DNA of 64,000 nucleotides from Aphelenchoides besseyi. Lineage: Eukaryota; Nematoda; Chromadorea; Rhabditida; Aphelenchoididae. Each line of letters opens with the position of its first letter. Positions within the stretch are counted from its first letter, which is position 1. The notes beneath the pieces are model-generated. The model made no database searches. It saw nothing but the letters and a program-made list of their open reading frames with translations, and was not told where the DNA came from. The position numbers were made by a program, and so were the translations under genes. This document shows positions 24,112 through 35,341 of the stretch, one piece after another. The stretch covers positions 744,001-808,000 of the forward strand of contig JAMPIQ010000003.1 in NCBI GenBank assembly GCA_024699855.1, given 5' to 3'.

Positions 24112-25017
24112 GATGAGAGAAGTCAGTAGTGAGCAGAGAGCAACCAAACTTAACGGTTAGCGGCAAGTCGACTGACGAGTTTGAATCTTCTCGACAGAAA
24201 CGCAACATAAAATACAAATTTCAATTGATGATTCTGATGCAAATTGATGCTCGAGCAGATCGATGATCAACTTCGTCAACGTGAATGTGCTTTGACGTTT
24301 ATTTCTTTTTCTAACAACATGTGAAAATCAAAACAACTAACAATAAGTTCTTGATTCGTATTCCAAACGTGCAATTTATTCAGGAGTTGTTTACTTGAAG
24401 AGTTGCCTGATAGTAATCGTACGACCATAAGAAAAAGTTTGAAGGCATAAATGTCGGTTGAGTAGAGTTTTTCTGTAGTCAAAACAATTATTGTGAGCCG
24501 ATTTATGGCAACGCTACAGCATCTGCTAATCCCTCACAAAAGTTTTCTTAGAAAACTGCGTGATCTAAGTGGACCAAAAGCTATACCGAGTACTACGAGG
24601 CATTATAGTCGTTTCGTCTTTTGCACCATATCAACATCTATTGCATTCATTGGGGTTAGCTAGTCGCTTTCGTTCTATCTAATGTTTCAAAATCCCTCCC
24701 ATCAAACATGTAATCAGGAATCCCCGGACAGGCCCACTTTTTAAGCGGCGTCGGAGAACATAAGCAATAGTTTTGGTTGAACGCATTTTCTCTTTTTCAC
24801 ACTGTTCGAGTCCGCCAATTGACCATCGAAGTTGTGTTTTATCTTAACTCGTTTGTTGGCATTTCGATCGGTTGCCGCATTCTCTTTGCGCCACTAATCG
24901 TTCTTATCGCCGCGTGTTGTTAACCAGCTATAAAACTTTTTTGTAAACTTATCGATCGACCGTCGCAGTCCGAACACGCAGCCCCTTTTGTATCTAATTT
25001 TTCAAGATTTCAGCAAC
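24112..25017. other. Intergenic
   Basis: A 68-codon reverse frame (24482-24276) lacks any supporting feature. Around 24700-24770 there is a C-rich stretch (CCCCGGACAGGCCCAC) unlike its AT-rich surroundings, without a recognisable RNA fold. The last 150 bp are presumably the Elongin-B promoter and leader; TTTCAG occurs shortly before the ATG. Confidence 0.35.
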
Positions 25018-25401
25018 ATGATCGAAGGACACTTGTGGTTTACTTGTCGTCGTGGCAAGAAACATTTGCACATCGATGTGCCGGCGGACACAACCGTTTC
25101 GGATGTCCAGGAACACATCCGCGAGATCTTGATGACGAAGGAGTTGCCGAAGCTTAAGAGACCGATCAACGACGAACGCACCGAGTGGGCCGACTTGGAT
25201 CCAAATGCCGTATGGAAGTCGCTGAAGATAACGACGAAAGAAGCAAAAGCCGAGAAGCCGTTCATTCTGGCGTATGTCTTTGAAGAAGATAATGACAAAG
25301 TCGAACTGGCGCCAATGAGCCAACCGAAGAATTTCGATCATCTCAAACGTAAAGTTCCGGAAAACCCGCAAACCGACTTCCAAGGACCAGCAGCCGTCTA
25401 A
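25018..25401 (+). CDS. elb-1: Elongin-B (ubiquitin-like adaptor of Cullin-2/5 E3 ligases)
   Basis: A single exon of 127 codons. Residues 1-85 form a ubiquitin-like fold in the Elongin-B pattern (M-I-E-G-H-L-W-F-T-C-R-R start, a central DV..HI.EIL helix). The C-terminal part has the family's hydrophobic strand followed by APMSQPKNF and a Pro-containing tail (V-P-E-N-P-Q-T-D-F). Elongin-B pairs with Elongin-C to bridge BC-box substrate receptors to Cullin-RING ligases, and also belongs to the Elongin transcription-elongation complex. Length matches the family's usual ~118. The start is preceded by TTTCAGCAAC, a plausible leader acceptor. Confidence 0.85.
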   Translation: MIEGHLWFTCRRGKKHLHIDVPADTTVSDVQEHIREILMTKELPKLKRPINDERTEWADLDPNAVWKSLKITTKEAKAEKPFILAYVFEEDNDKVELAPMSQPKNFDHLKRKVPENPQTDFQGPAAV

Positions 25402-25504
25402 TTCAAATTGTTTTGTCTAAAATGTGAATCAGTAAATTTGATGCAAAGAATTTTTTGATACTCGAGATCATTTAAATCGTCTTGTTGGTTTCAAACTGTC
25501 GATC

Positions 25505-26174
25505 ATGTTCAAGTTCTTTCTTTTCGCCGTCGTTTTGCCCGTTGCTTCTGCTTTAGATGCCGGAAAGGTTCAGGACTGCATTGCCAACATCACTTACGAC
25601 AAGCACCAAGCATTGTAAGTTGGTGAACGAAGTGATTTTGATCAAATTTCAGAGATTTTCAAAAGTGCGAAATCGCTACGGCGACCGTTGAATGGCCGGC
25701 AACCATTCCGCTGGAGATTTTGCTCTTTTCGGAAATCAACGAGAACACAACGTAAGTCATGAGCAGGAAAGTTGTGACTGTTTTCAGGTTCAAAGTTTCA
25801 ATTGCTGACTGTGAATTGCAATTCAAATCCGTTCAACGATATGGAATCTGGTATTTGACTGTCGGTAAGCTTGAACCGTTTTTCTTGTCTATTCGCAGTT
25901 TACAGGAACTTTTGTTCAAGTCACCGACTCTCCGTTGACTTTGGAAGTGCTTCCGGAAGATCATGTTGGTGTTGCAAATGATCCAAAAGCTGATGTCGGT
26001 TGTTCGGACAAGAAAGTTCGCTTCGACTCGGGAATCGACCGTTCGAAAACGTTTGTCGCTGTCGATAAACCACCTAACGTCAAACAGTTCATGTTTCAAG
26101 TCTTCGTGAGTTTTTGCTTTTTTTGCACTTAATTTGTTTAGGCCAAAGACGCGAATATCACTCGTCTCGTTTAA
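25505..26174 (+). CDS. Hypothetical secreted protein
   Basis: The ATG at 25505 opens a signal peptide (M-F-K-F-F-L-F-A-V-V-L-P-V-A-S-A). Five exons join in frame through short introns (first donor at 25616, last acceptor at about 26142), giving about 175 residues. The mature protein has four scattered Cys (QDCIANI, FQKCEI, ADCELQ, VGCSDK), N-I-T and N-T-T glycosylation sites, and a beta-rich look. It starts about 100 bp after Elongin-B on the same strand, a spacing seen in nematode operons, though no trans-splice data can be read here. Family unknown. Confidence 0.7.
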
Positions 26175-27109
26175 TCTTTAAATTGTTGTACATATAAACC
26201 GTTGATTTTGCTGGGGCTCTTAATTATTGTTGGTTTGTTCATTCACATAAGAGTGATTGATTTCGGCTTGTAGTCACAGTCTCAGTTCTCCAACTAAATG
26301 GATGATAACAACTTTCGTTAATTAATCATGGCGTTTAATTTTCTAACAAAAATGACAGCTCATTGTTGACGATCACCATGGATTTTCAGTTGATGGGTTT
26401 TCTGATCCACGAATTTGATCGCTGTACTTTCCCTGCGGAATCGTGTAGTTGGCGTCGGGCATTGTGATAATGTAATCGAAAAACGTGAAACACAAATTTT
26501 CTGGGGTTTTGCTCTTTTAAAACTTTAATGTCAATGATCCGTTGACTTGCACGCTCACCCAATTAATTTAATCGTTTGGACTAACAACAAGAAAATAGGG
26601 ATTAAAAGACGACGTTGAATGAAAGGTCACAAACAGTAGAAACAAAATTGTTAGGATCTTCATTTTTCTTTGTAACTATAAATCTTTGATTCTCATTTTT
26701 TACGAACCGATGAGCGTGTTGTTGACATATGAGTTGACGTCAATCAATGTTTGAAGATCGCTTTTCGATAGCTATCGGAGTCAACCAACAACAAAGTTGT
26801 TCAAAAAGTTATACCAATTGATTTTACCAGTTTGATTAACCGCCGTTCAATTCTCTCTTCTTGTTCACACCTGCAAAATCTCTCAACAACTTACGATTCT
26901 TTTGATAAGAGTTTGAACTTTTGCGCGAAAACAAAGTGATTTCTATATTGTACTCTTAATTGATTTATGTTAACAGTACATTACTTTTAGCAGTTGCAGA
27001 TAATTCGATCTTTTGGCACTTGAAATTTGCAATTCATTATCGAGTTCTAAGCTCAAAGAAAAGCTGTAAATGCTGAAGAGGTTTATTGGAACACTACACA
27101 TTGTTTAGT
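26175..27109. other. Intergenic, AT-rich
   Basis: No open frame with start, domain or splice support. It contains the 3' flanks of the secreted-protein gene (forward) and the M13-like gene (reverse). Confidence 0.5.
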
Positions 27110-30100
27110 TTAATAGGGTTTGCATTTGTCTTTTGGATTCATCGCAGAGCCAACCGGGCAGCTGAATGCTTTAGCAAACGCTTCTGTGTTGGCAAGCAGA
27201 ACATTTACTTGGTATTTTTCCGGAATTTCGCCTTGTTTAATCAAATATCGAAGGCCATTAACGTTGAGATTGGCACAATTTCTCTGAAACAATCAAAGTA
27301 AAAAAATCGAGAATGTGTGGAACATACCATGGCATACGAAATGAAGAAGTTCTGTTCGCCAGTAAGTGAGTAACCGAGAAGAGTAGGATCCGAGTTTCCA
27401 ACGTTCTTTTTGTATGCCTAAAGATTTCGCATTAATTATTGCAATCTTCTTGCACTACCTCATAAGCAAATTGAATACCAAGATATTCTTCCATCGTATC
27501 TTCGTTATTGCTAAGCTTTGTTCCGGGTAACTCTTCGAGTTCCGTTTTTTTGAAGGCATTCGTCATACATTGCAATGTCGCTTTGTATTGTTTAGTTGTT
27601 TCGGCACTCCACCAATCACGCGTTTTAAGTGTTGAGTCAATGGTTGCACCTTAAATTGAATGATCGTAACTCTCATTCAGCTATTGCCTACCAGTATTCA
27701 AGACCAACATAACCATTTTTCCAGTTAGATATTGTCCAGTCATTCCATAATTTAGAGCTCTAAAAGATGTCATTTTAGTTTTCATTTTTTATCTCCACTT
27801 ACTGGGTCTTAGTTTTTTGTTGATAGAATGGATCTTTGGCAATAGCAGACGGAATAACTGAACAAAAGATCGTCGAAATATAACTGATAGAACTTACATA
27901 GCTTATTCTTATTGAAATGAAACACGTAAGCGATTAAATTCTGCCGTTCTTCCCAGTCGTCGTTTGTGTCTTCCTCATTAACGGCCGCTCGGAAATCTTC
28001 GTTTCTGCGCAATCGTTGCAGCAATTCGACTAATTGAACAAAGTTCATTCGTTCATAATTCTAAACTCGTCCTATAAACGTTGTTTCATTAAGAAACTTA
28101 CTTTGACCAAGTCGATACGTTTGCGTTTCTTAATCGTAGGGTATATGAACTTTAGACCCTTGAACTTATCCACAGCTACTTTCTTATCATTTTCGGACAT
28201 CCAACTAACTTCAAACCACGTTTCGACGTACTGAGTACGTAGTTTTTCAACAAAATTTTTGAAGTACTTTTCTTCAGTTGCTGGCAGATACTTTTCAAGG
28301 AAAAGTTGATCAGATAAGTCGGCAAAGAATCGTAAACTCAGATCATAACAATAGGAATTTCGGTTGAAAGAACTTTTTTGGCCTCTTAGATCATCTTTGA
28401 AGCTCTAGAGATCCCAATTAATAAACATGATTGTTCTTCGAAACTTGCATTGACAATCTTGACATATCGGTAGTCCAAATACGGAGCCATTTGAACAATG
28501 TAGTTTAGAATAATGAAGTTAGCAACAACTTCTGGGTCATTTTTTTATCATTTTAATAACCACATCGTAAATCTCTTCGACCGTCTTTGCATTTTTGACT
28601 CGTATAGTTCGATGAGTTTGAAGGAAATTCTGATAAAGCTGATCGTCGCTTCCCGACTTGATGTATTCATTAACGTTGGTCTGAAATATATTTTGAACGA
28701 ATCATCATAACAAACTTACGGACAGGTTATCCATGTCAACATCTTCGTACACCGCATTTTTGTTCTTCATTACGACTTTAATCAATTCTCCTTGGAAAGC
28801 AATGATCTTTTCCAAATCCTTCGTCATGTCTTCAGTGGATCGTGTTGCTTTCGCATCTTTAGCGAACAACGTAACCAACTCTTGTAAGAACTTTCGATAA
28901 ATCTCCAACTTTTCCTTTTTATTAAAATCATCAGCTGACATTCCGAACGGCAAATTGGAAGCTGACAGGTGAACCTGAACACTCGAATTGCAACTTCTAA
29001 TACAAAAAGAACTCACTTTAACAACTTCATTCTGCAATTCTTCGTTTTCAGTTGTAACATCCAAAAAGGTTTGAATACCAAATGCCGAACTGAACCATCT
29101 GACGTCTGATAGTCCTAAAAACTTCTTAGCGTCCCATTCAACATCACGGATCTTTCCCATCAAAGCCCAACCGTTTCGACGCTGAAATCATAGAATTAAA
29201 CTGAATACGACAATTAATGTACATACAAGAAGCACATCGACCAACGTTTCCACACCGTCGTTTCTCAAACTACTTTCATCGACGCAAAGATCATAAAAAC
29301 GTTTGAGTTCGTTTTCTTCTTCTGATTTTGGATTCAAAGATTTGAGAATCTCTAAAAAGTTTAAATCATAAAAACAACGATCGTGAATGCTTACTCTCCA
29401 TTTCATCGTGATTCTTATCGTTTGCATCCGTGATAAAGGTACGCGAGTTCCAGCGTTGGGGTATCGGATGCTCTTGAATCCAACGACCACACGAGTATTG
29501 ATAAAAATCATCACATGGATTAGTGGAAAGATCAATAGAATGTCGAAATGGTTCGTACGCAGGTTTAACATCCTCCGGCTTCGTGTTTCCGCCGTTTGTT
29601 TTGGATCCCGATTTTGTATCAGTTGAAGGATTAGAAGTTTGCTGACCGCCTTTGCTTGGCTGTGAACCTTGAGTATTATCCGCTCCAGTGTTTTTATCGT
29701 TTGCAGAAGGCTTCGGTTGTTTGTCCGCATCTTCGTTAGGAACGGAAGGTCGATTCTTCGGGTTATCATCTTTTGGTTGAGTCCCGGTTGATTGGTTCTT
29801 AGAGTTGTCTTTATTCGTTGATCCAGTCGTTTGATCTCCGCGTTTACCCGAATTGTCAGTTGGATTTTTTGAACTGCTATCCTTAGGTTGATTTCCGGTC
29901 GGTTGATTATTTGAAGTGTCACCGCTTTTTGCTGGACTAGAAGGCTTGTTTTTTGACTCATCTCCGGAATTCGATTCTGACTGATCTTTCGAGTTGCTTC
30001 CGTTTGTTGGATCATTTGAATTGCCGTCTTTTTGTTGATTCTTAGAATTGTCGTTGTTCTTCGATCCCGTTGATTGGTCTTCGGTTTTGTCAGATGAATC

Positions 30101-32083
30101 TTTTGAATTGCTATCCTTAGGTGGGTTTTCTGCCGGTTGATTTTTTGAGTTATCATCGTTCATTGATGAACCGGGAGATGGATTCTTCGAGTTGCCGCTA
30201 TTATTGTCAGAACTAGAAAACTGCTCGTCTTTCTTCGGTTGCGATCCAGTTTGTTGGTCTTTTGAGTTGCTGTCATTTGGTTTCGATACAGTTGGCTGAT
30301 CTTTGTCACCGGTTTCGTCCGGTCCAGTTGTTTGATCATTTGAATTTCCCTTGTTCTTGTTTGAGTCGGAGGATTGAGCTTTGTCGCCGTTCTTCTGCGG
30401 TTCACTCGGTTGATTCTTCGAGTTACCGTCGTTCTTTGGATTGGAAGATTGATTGTCGTCTTGTGAGTTGCTTCCATTTGTTTGATCTTTCCAACTGTCA
30501 TCTTTTGGTTGCTTTCCAATTGGTTGATTATTTGAGGTGCTATCCTTAGGTTGCGTTCCAGTTGACGGCTTTTTAGAGTTGTCATCTTTTGAATTAGAAG
30601 GTTGATTGTTGTCTTTTGAGTTGCTTCCATTTGCTTGGTCTTTCGAGCTGTTGTGTCTTGGTTGTGTTTCCACTTGTTGCTCTTTGTTTTCAGTCTTATC
30701 TGGGCTCGATGGTTGGCTGTTCTTTGATTTATTTTGCTGTCCATTAGAGCTGCCGTCTGCTGGCTGCGGTGCTGTCGGTTGGTTCTTCGAATTTTCACCG
30801 TTTTTATCTGCGCTCAATGGCTTATTATCTTTCGAACTGTCGCTGTTCTTTGGCCCGGTCGATTGATCTCCGGTTTTGTCAGCGCTGGATGATTGATCCT
30901 TTGGTTGAGTTTCAGTCGGAGAACTCTTTGAACTACCATTGTCTTTTGTCGAACCAGAAGACTGGTCTATGCTACCATTTTTGTTCGGACTTGACGGATG
31001 ATTATTGTCTTTTGAATTCTCATCTTCCTTTGGTCCAGTCGATTGATTCTCTGAGCGTCCACCACTTTTGTTTGAGCTGGCAGGTTGATTGTTATTTCCA
31101 CCACTATTCTGTGAGTTTGAATTCTCTTCATTGTTGCGATCACTAGGTTTCGAATTGCCGCTCTTCTTGGTATCGGTACTTGGCTTCGAGTTTTTAAGCG
31201 TTCTTGTATCTTTAGTCTTTCCATCATTCGGTTTGGCTTCACTTCTTGAATTTGAGTCGTTCTTGGCATCGTCACTTCTTCCGACTACGTTGTCATTTTT
31301 GGTTTCCGGTTTGTTGATTGCTTCACTTGTCGGAGTGTCTACTGACGCTTTTGATGGCTTATTGACATTCTTTCCTAATTGCATGTTATTTGAATCAAAG
31401 TTATTGTCATCAATTGGATTGTTTTTTAAGTGCCCAGGTTGTGAGTTGTTCTTGTCGTTTTTCGCATTTGTCGTCGGCGTTTTTGGAGTGGTGTTTTGTG
31501 GTGGAGTAAGATGAGGTTTACGTGGAGGCTTGTGAATGGGTTTATGGGTTTTTCTTGGAGCACGTTTACCATAAAGTCCACAAGTTCGACGACAGAATTT
31601 GTTGAGTCGAGCTGAACTGCAGATTTCTCGAGATATCCACGGCTTACAGCTAAACAAGAGATCTGAGAAGTTGTTTCTGCTGAACTTACTATTGATGATC
31701 TGCGGAACTGGTCGATCGATAAGCAGTCGGTTTGGTGCGATGATTAGGCTTTCTTGGTCGATGACGAGCGGTTATCTTCGGTCCGCGAGAACGAGCTTTA
31801 TGACGTCGAGATGAGTTGTGTTTGCGATGTCGTTTTCGTTGATGAACCGCCGGAACTGAGCAGATACCACAAGTGACTGAGAGTTTGAGGTTTGATCCCA
31901 GTTGAAAGATTAGTTCTTACCTGGACAATTGATGCGTATTGAATGTCCGATTTTCGGATGAAAACAATACCGAGAACCATGACCACAGAACGCGACATGA
32001 TCTTGACATTTTTTCGCACTAATCGGTATTAGTGCGTCAACAGGGAATATGGTGATTATTAGGAAGATAGGCCACAGATGCAT
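27110..32083 (-). CDS. Secreted ShKT / giant low-complexity / M13-peptidase-like protein lacking the zinc motif
   Basis: The start at 32083 gives a signal peptide (M-H-L-W-P-I-F-L-I-I-T-I-F-P-V). Exon 1 and the start of exon 2 (32083-31921, 31876 on) encode a ShKT-type Cys module (K-K-C-Q-D ... C-G ... C-F ... N-C-P ... T-C-G-I-C). A very basic linker and a second ShKT-like module (CKPW...C...FCRRTCG, about 31645-31570) follow. One exon then encodes more than 600 residues rich in Ser/Asn/Lys/Asp/Gln/Pro (about 31500-29600). The rest is an M13 (neprilysin-type) fold: S-T-N-P-C-D-D-F-Y-Q-Y-S-C-G-R-W start, IPSA...LNYGM, and C-terminal AFSCPVGSAMNP..KC. Near 27720-27755, where G-H-E-x-x-H belongs, the sequence reads L-T-G-K-M-V-M-L; the later E-x-x-x-D reads E-D-T-M-E. 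It is thus probably not a peptidase. Confidence 0.85.
29600..31500 (-). repeat. Low-complexity Ser/Asn/Lys/Asp/Gln-rich coding repeat inside the M13-like gene
   Basis: The encoded protein is built from irregular ~15-25-residue units containing variants of N-S-K-D, K-N-Q-P, S-T-G-x-Q-P-K-D and S-S-D-K. Unit boundaries drift, so it is a degenerate tandem array rather than a clean satellite. It stays open for some 1,900 nt in one frame, and long shadow frames appear on both strands because stop codons are rare in such sequence. Confidence 0.85.
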
Positions 32084-32370
32084 TACAAATTGATAGTAAA
32101 GATTTTGAGCGACGACTAAAGTTTATATGCGAGAAAAAAATTAGACGTTTTGTTTGCTCAGCTTTTTGCCGAACTTTCTGATCAAGCACAGACAAAGATG
32201 AAGGTTTGTGAAGATATGAGATTAGCGGTTAGAAGTGTCAAAAAATAGAAAATTCTGCCAAAATCCAAACAAACAACAAAAATCGGCTGGTCGGGAACTT
32301 GTGCGAAATCAAACGGTTAGACTACGATGTCCAACCAGTTTCTGCAGTCATTTGCAGAAGCTAAAATCAT

Positions 32371-32794
32371 CTATTGCAAAAAGAGAATGTCTCCACGAAC
32401 ATGTCTGAATCTGCAAGTAGCTTCTAAAATGAATAGTAAAAGTTTACGTCGCTCGATTAGTGTCTTGGAAATCGGTTGATGGTTGTTTGTCATTTTGTAT
32501 TTTGGGTCTAACCCGATAGAGAAGACAGTTTGTAAGCCGAAGCCATAAACTGAGCAGCTCACTGCAATCTAAGTAATCAACTTGTTATGTCAAAAAGATG
32601 CTTTGTAGTTTGTTTTCGTCGTAAATGACGAGCCGAAAGATCCAAACCAAAAAGGCCAAAAACGAAGCGTCGAAAATGTCGTGTGGATCGGCGGTCTTTT
32701 CCCAACGTCTACGGACTGATTCATCGTCCCGTTCGGCGCCATTCATTTCCTCGGGTTCTCCGCTCCAACAGTCTTGAACTGTCCGTAGCATCAA
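32371..32794 (-). CDS. Possible small membrane protein, divergent from the Jun-like gene
   Basis: A reverse frame starts M-M-L-R at 32794 and carries an acidic/basic stretch (ERDDESVRRRWEKTADPHDIF) and one hydrophobic helix (A-S-F-L-A-F-L-V-W-I-F-R-L-V). It stops at 32585; a second frame (32562-32371) may be a further exon. No family is recognised and splice joins are not convincing. The forward complement is also open for 70 codons. Confidence 0.3.
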
Positions 32795-32926
32795 CCAACC
32801 TCTTTCTCAATTCGACATCTTTTTTTGGTTCTTTGCACATAAAAAAAATCAAACTGGAGAACAACAACGAACTTCCGTCACAACAAAGGTAACTTTTTGA
32901 AAAGAAAATTGATTGCCAACGAACAG

Positions 32927-32935
32927 ATGAGTCAT
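32927..32935. promoter_or_regulatory. Consensus AP-1 (TRE) palindrome at the start codon of the Jun-like gene
   Basis: ATGAGTCAT is a perfect 9-bp AP-1 site (core TGAGTCA). It overlaps the proposed ATG, so M-S-H are encoded by the site itself. In other animals c-Jun binds such sites in its own gene. Confidence 0.4.
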
Positions 32936-33537
32936 TGGTGTCTTTTCCGTTTGCGCATATTGGTCACTGGAACTCTAATAACCTTGTTTTCAGCTACTTG
33001 GATTTGTTCCATCAATCCACCGACCACTCGAATGTCGTTCCATTTTCTCAGTTCAATGAAATGATCGGATCTCATCACAATCAATCAATCGGCCAGGAAA
33101 ATGAAATCGCCATCAAAGCGGAACCCGAGGATCCGCAACCAACCACTCCGATGCCCAACGAATATCTACAATCGAATCAAATGCACATGATTCATCAACC
33201 ACCGACTTCCCACTATCAATTGGGAATTGACAAGTAAGTTCTTAATGTTAGTGCCAATCTATCCTCTTTCAGTCATTTCCTGTTGAACGATCAGGCCCGA
33301 CAGCGTCTGGAGCGCAAAAGAGCGCGAAATCGATTGGCAGCAGAGAAGTGTCGTCAACGGAAACTTCATCGAATCGCGACGTTGGAAGAGCAGTTGGCGG
33401 CTGAAAGAGAACGTACCACACAGTTGATTAAGCAGCGCGATCAATTAGCCGGAGATCTGCATCATCTTCGTGTTCTAATCGATCAGCACCGAGTTTGTGG
33501 CGACGAGCTGGAGCGGCTGACGCGTTCAAATCGTTGA
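32927..33537 (+). CDS. Jun-type bZIP transcription factor
   Basis: Three coding exons: an 11-nt micro-exon with the ATG (32927-32937), 32994-33232, and about 33274-33537. A leader exon ends at 32888 (GGTAACTTT donor) and would be non-coding, since its frame hits TGA in the micro-exon. The N-terminal half is His/Gln/Pro-rich with an IKAEPED element. The C-terminal half is a bZIP: basic region R-K-R-A-R-N-R-L-A-A-E-K-C-R-Q-R-K (the N..AA..CR..K signature), then a Leu heptad zipper and an HRVCGDEL end like the Jun HVNSGCQL tail. Jun proteins dimerise with Fos/ATF partners and bind TGAGTCA. At about 185 residues it is shorter than vertebrate Jun, and I see no clear JNK-docking delta region. AATAAA at about 33557 follows. 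Confidence 0.8.
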
Positions 33538-33587
33538 ATTTTTTTACTTTTAGTCAATAAACTAAGTATTTGGAGAGCTCATGATTC

Positions 33588-34022
33588 TCATGGACAACTT
33601 GAAAGTTCCTTGATTAGTATCTTCTTGCTGTTTTTATTTGACTTTGTGTTACGAACGCTTTGCATTTCTTTGGTGAACAAACTTTGAGCCACGAACACAA
33701 CACTCACGTCCCAATTATGAAAGCCTTTCGTAAACAACGCGTCCAAAAACGGGCTTTTCATATCCAACATTAAATCGTCTAATACGAGCAATAAACGTCC
33801 GTTTCCGTCATGGTGGACTTTGATTAGTTCAACGTCCGGAACACCGGCGTGAGTAGAAAGATTACGTAAGGTGGCTTCAAGGTTGAAAATTTGCGGATTG
33901 AACTCGCCATAAGCATAGAGCTTGCGTGACGGACAGTCTTGAATCAACTCTCTGATTGGTGTAGAAATTTTGCGACAAATTCCGTTTTTGCACTGCCTGT
34001 AGCACCGGCAATAACTTGAACG
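33588..34022 (-). pseudogene. Packaging-ATPase-like P-loop relic (virus- or Maverick-like)
   Basis: The reverse strand encodes a Walker A-type loop (G-A-T-G-S-A-K-T, near 34000) followed at the right distance by a Walker B-like strand (L-L-L-V-L-D-D-L-M) and an LFTKGFHNWDVS block with a VAQSLF strand. This order resembles FtsK/HerA-type packaging ATPases of Maverick/Polinton-like and related DNA elements. A one-base frame break between the two motifs (around 33950) separates them, and no capsid or polymerase gene is nearby. Assignment to a specific element family is tentative. Confidence 0.5.
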
Positions 34023-34170
34023 GATAAAGAAACATATCAGTTACTTATGTCGCTTCGTGTTTTTACTACACTTATATAACCGGTGACTGTTTAATTGTGA
34101 GGTAATGATCAACACGATGAAACAAATAGTAAAAGATTTTTGCCGTAGAACTAACAAAAAACGTATGTTT

Positions 34171-34750
34171 TAGTGTTCATGCAAGCTTTACACGGAAATT
34201 CACGCGCTTATGGACGATGTGGAGCGTGTTAGTAAGTGTATTGAACAATTGACTGCTCCGGACTATGTGCACGATCGTCATCGTGTAGCAACAAACGATG
34301 TTCAGTCTTCGACAACACGTCTTCCACTGTTACAGTATTTGTGTCAAAGCCAACGAATTACATCTACAGTGTGCGCAAGTTGGTGCAATCAATGCGCCTT
34401 TATCCGGAAGCTTATGAGCGTGAACTGCGTCAAACTAGAACAAACCAACAACGTAAGGACGCCGTGCCGCCCGACGCTACGGTCCTATTAGATTGAATAA
34501 ATGGCTAGAAGTTCTCGCTACACGTCTGCCGCTAACAACGACGATAACCATTCGTGAACTTTTTCGAGCCCTGTGCCACGACAACGATTCGATTTCTGAA
34601 CGACAATTGCGAGTAGCGTGGATACGTTTCGTGCAAGTTTTGTTCTGTGAATGTGTCGCATATGCCGACAAATTTAAAAACGTTACCATTCGAACGTCGT
34701 CGAAACGAAATTCATTTGACGGCAAAGTCCACAAACAGAAGAATTCCTAG
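34171..34750 (+). pseudogene. Unrecognised frame-broken coding relic
   Basis: Three consecutive blocks (34171-34330, 34333-34493, 34497-34750) each look like protein-coding sequence, but in different frames, with shifts near 34335 and 34495 and no introns between. The first is acidic/basic helical (DDVERVSKCIEQL), the second is helical with NYIYSVRKL, the third has WLEVLATRLPL and R-L-R-type helices. AATAAA occurs at 34800. The family is not recognised. It faces the ATPase-like relic and may be part of the same decayed element. Confidence 0.4.
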
Positions 34751-34898
34751 GGTTGGCATCCGTTTAATTGCTTTGAATATCGTTATGTTTGTTTGTTAAA
34801 ATAAATTCATTTAAATTCAAATTGTTTTCATACTCATGATTTCTTGTGAATTATGCACTTCTATTGCCTGGTTGATTAAAAACCGCAAAAAAAGAACT

Positions 34899-34969
34899 GC
34901 CTCGTAACGGAATCGAACCGTTGACCTTCTGTTTACTAGACAGACGCTCTGCCCCTGAGCCAACGAGGC
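34899..34969 (-). tRNA. tRNA-Thr (anticodon AGT)
   Basis: A second 71-nt cloverleaf, identical to the one at 20 kb except for one acceptor-stem pair: GCCTCGT pairs with ACGAGGC (G-C instead of A-T at position 6-67). Anticodon loop CTAGTAA. A T7 run just 3' on the tRNA strand acts as Pol III terminator. Confidence 0.95.
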
Positions 34970-35341
34970 GGACAGAAAAGCAGTTAAAAAAGTCGTTCTT
35001 TTGTCGCTGCTCTTTTGTTGCGGGGAGAAACTCGAGGATCAGCTTGTTCTCAGGATTGTTCTCATCATGCTAATTACCTGCAACTTTAACTGATGTCTTC
35101 ATGTGTGTTGATAGTCCAAAAGTGTTTGTTTAGAAGACACAAACAACGAATTGTCCACTCGTTTGTTGCTTTTTGCGCTGGACGTCGAACAGACCACAAA
35201 CGAATTGCCTGATTTGTTGTAAGAAAATCGATTACCGTAAAAGTGCTCGTTGTTGCAGGGAAAGTCAACGACTAAGCGCTTTCGACCGATGCTTTTACCA
35301 GAGAACTTACTTTCCTTACCACTCGCTATTTACGCATATTA
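34970..35341. other. Intergenic
   Basis: No gene is seen. Short open frames on both strands (around 35086-35505) run into the adjacent transposable element and have no start or domain support. Confidence 0.4.

Noticed and set aside
24600..24780. Spliced-leader or snRNA gene
   Set aside because: No recognisable leader, Sm site or U-snRNA core motif could be found.
29366..31500. Long open frames on the forward strand and in the other reverse frames across the low-complexity exon
   Set aside because: They mirror the compositional bias of the Ser/Asn/Lys repeat and have no starts, domains or splice sites; the reverse frame that leads into the M13 fold is the real one.
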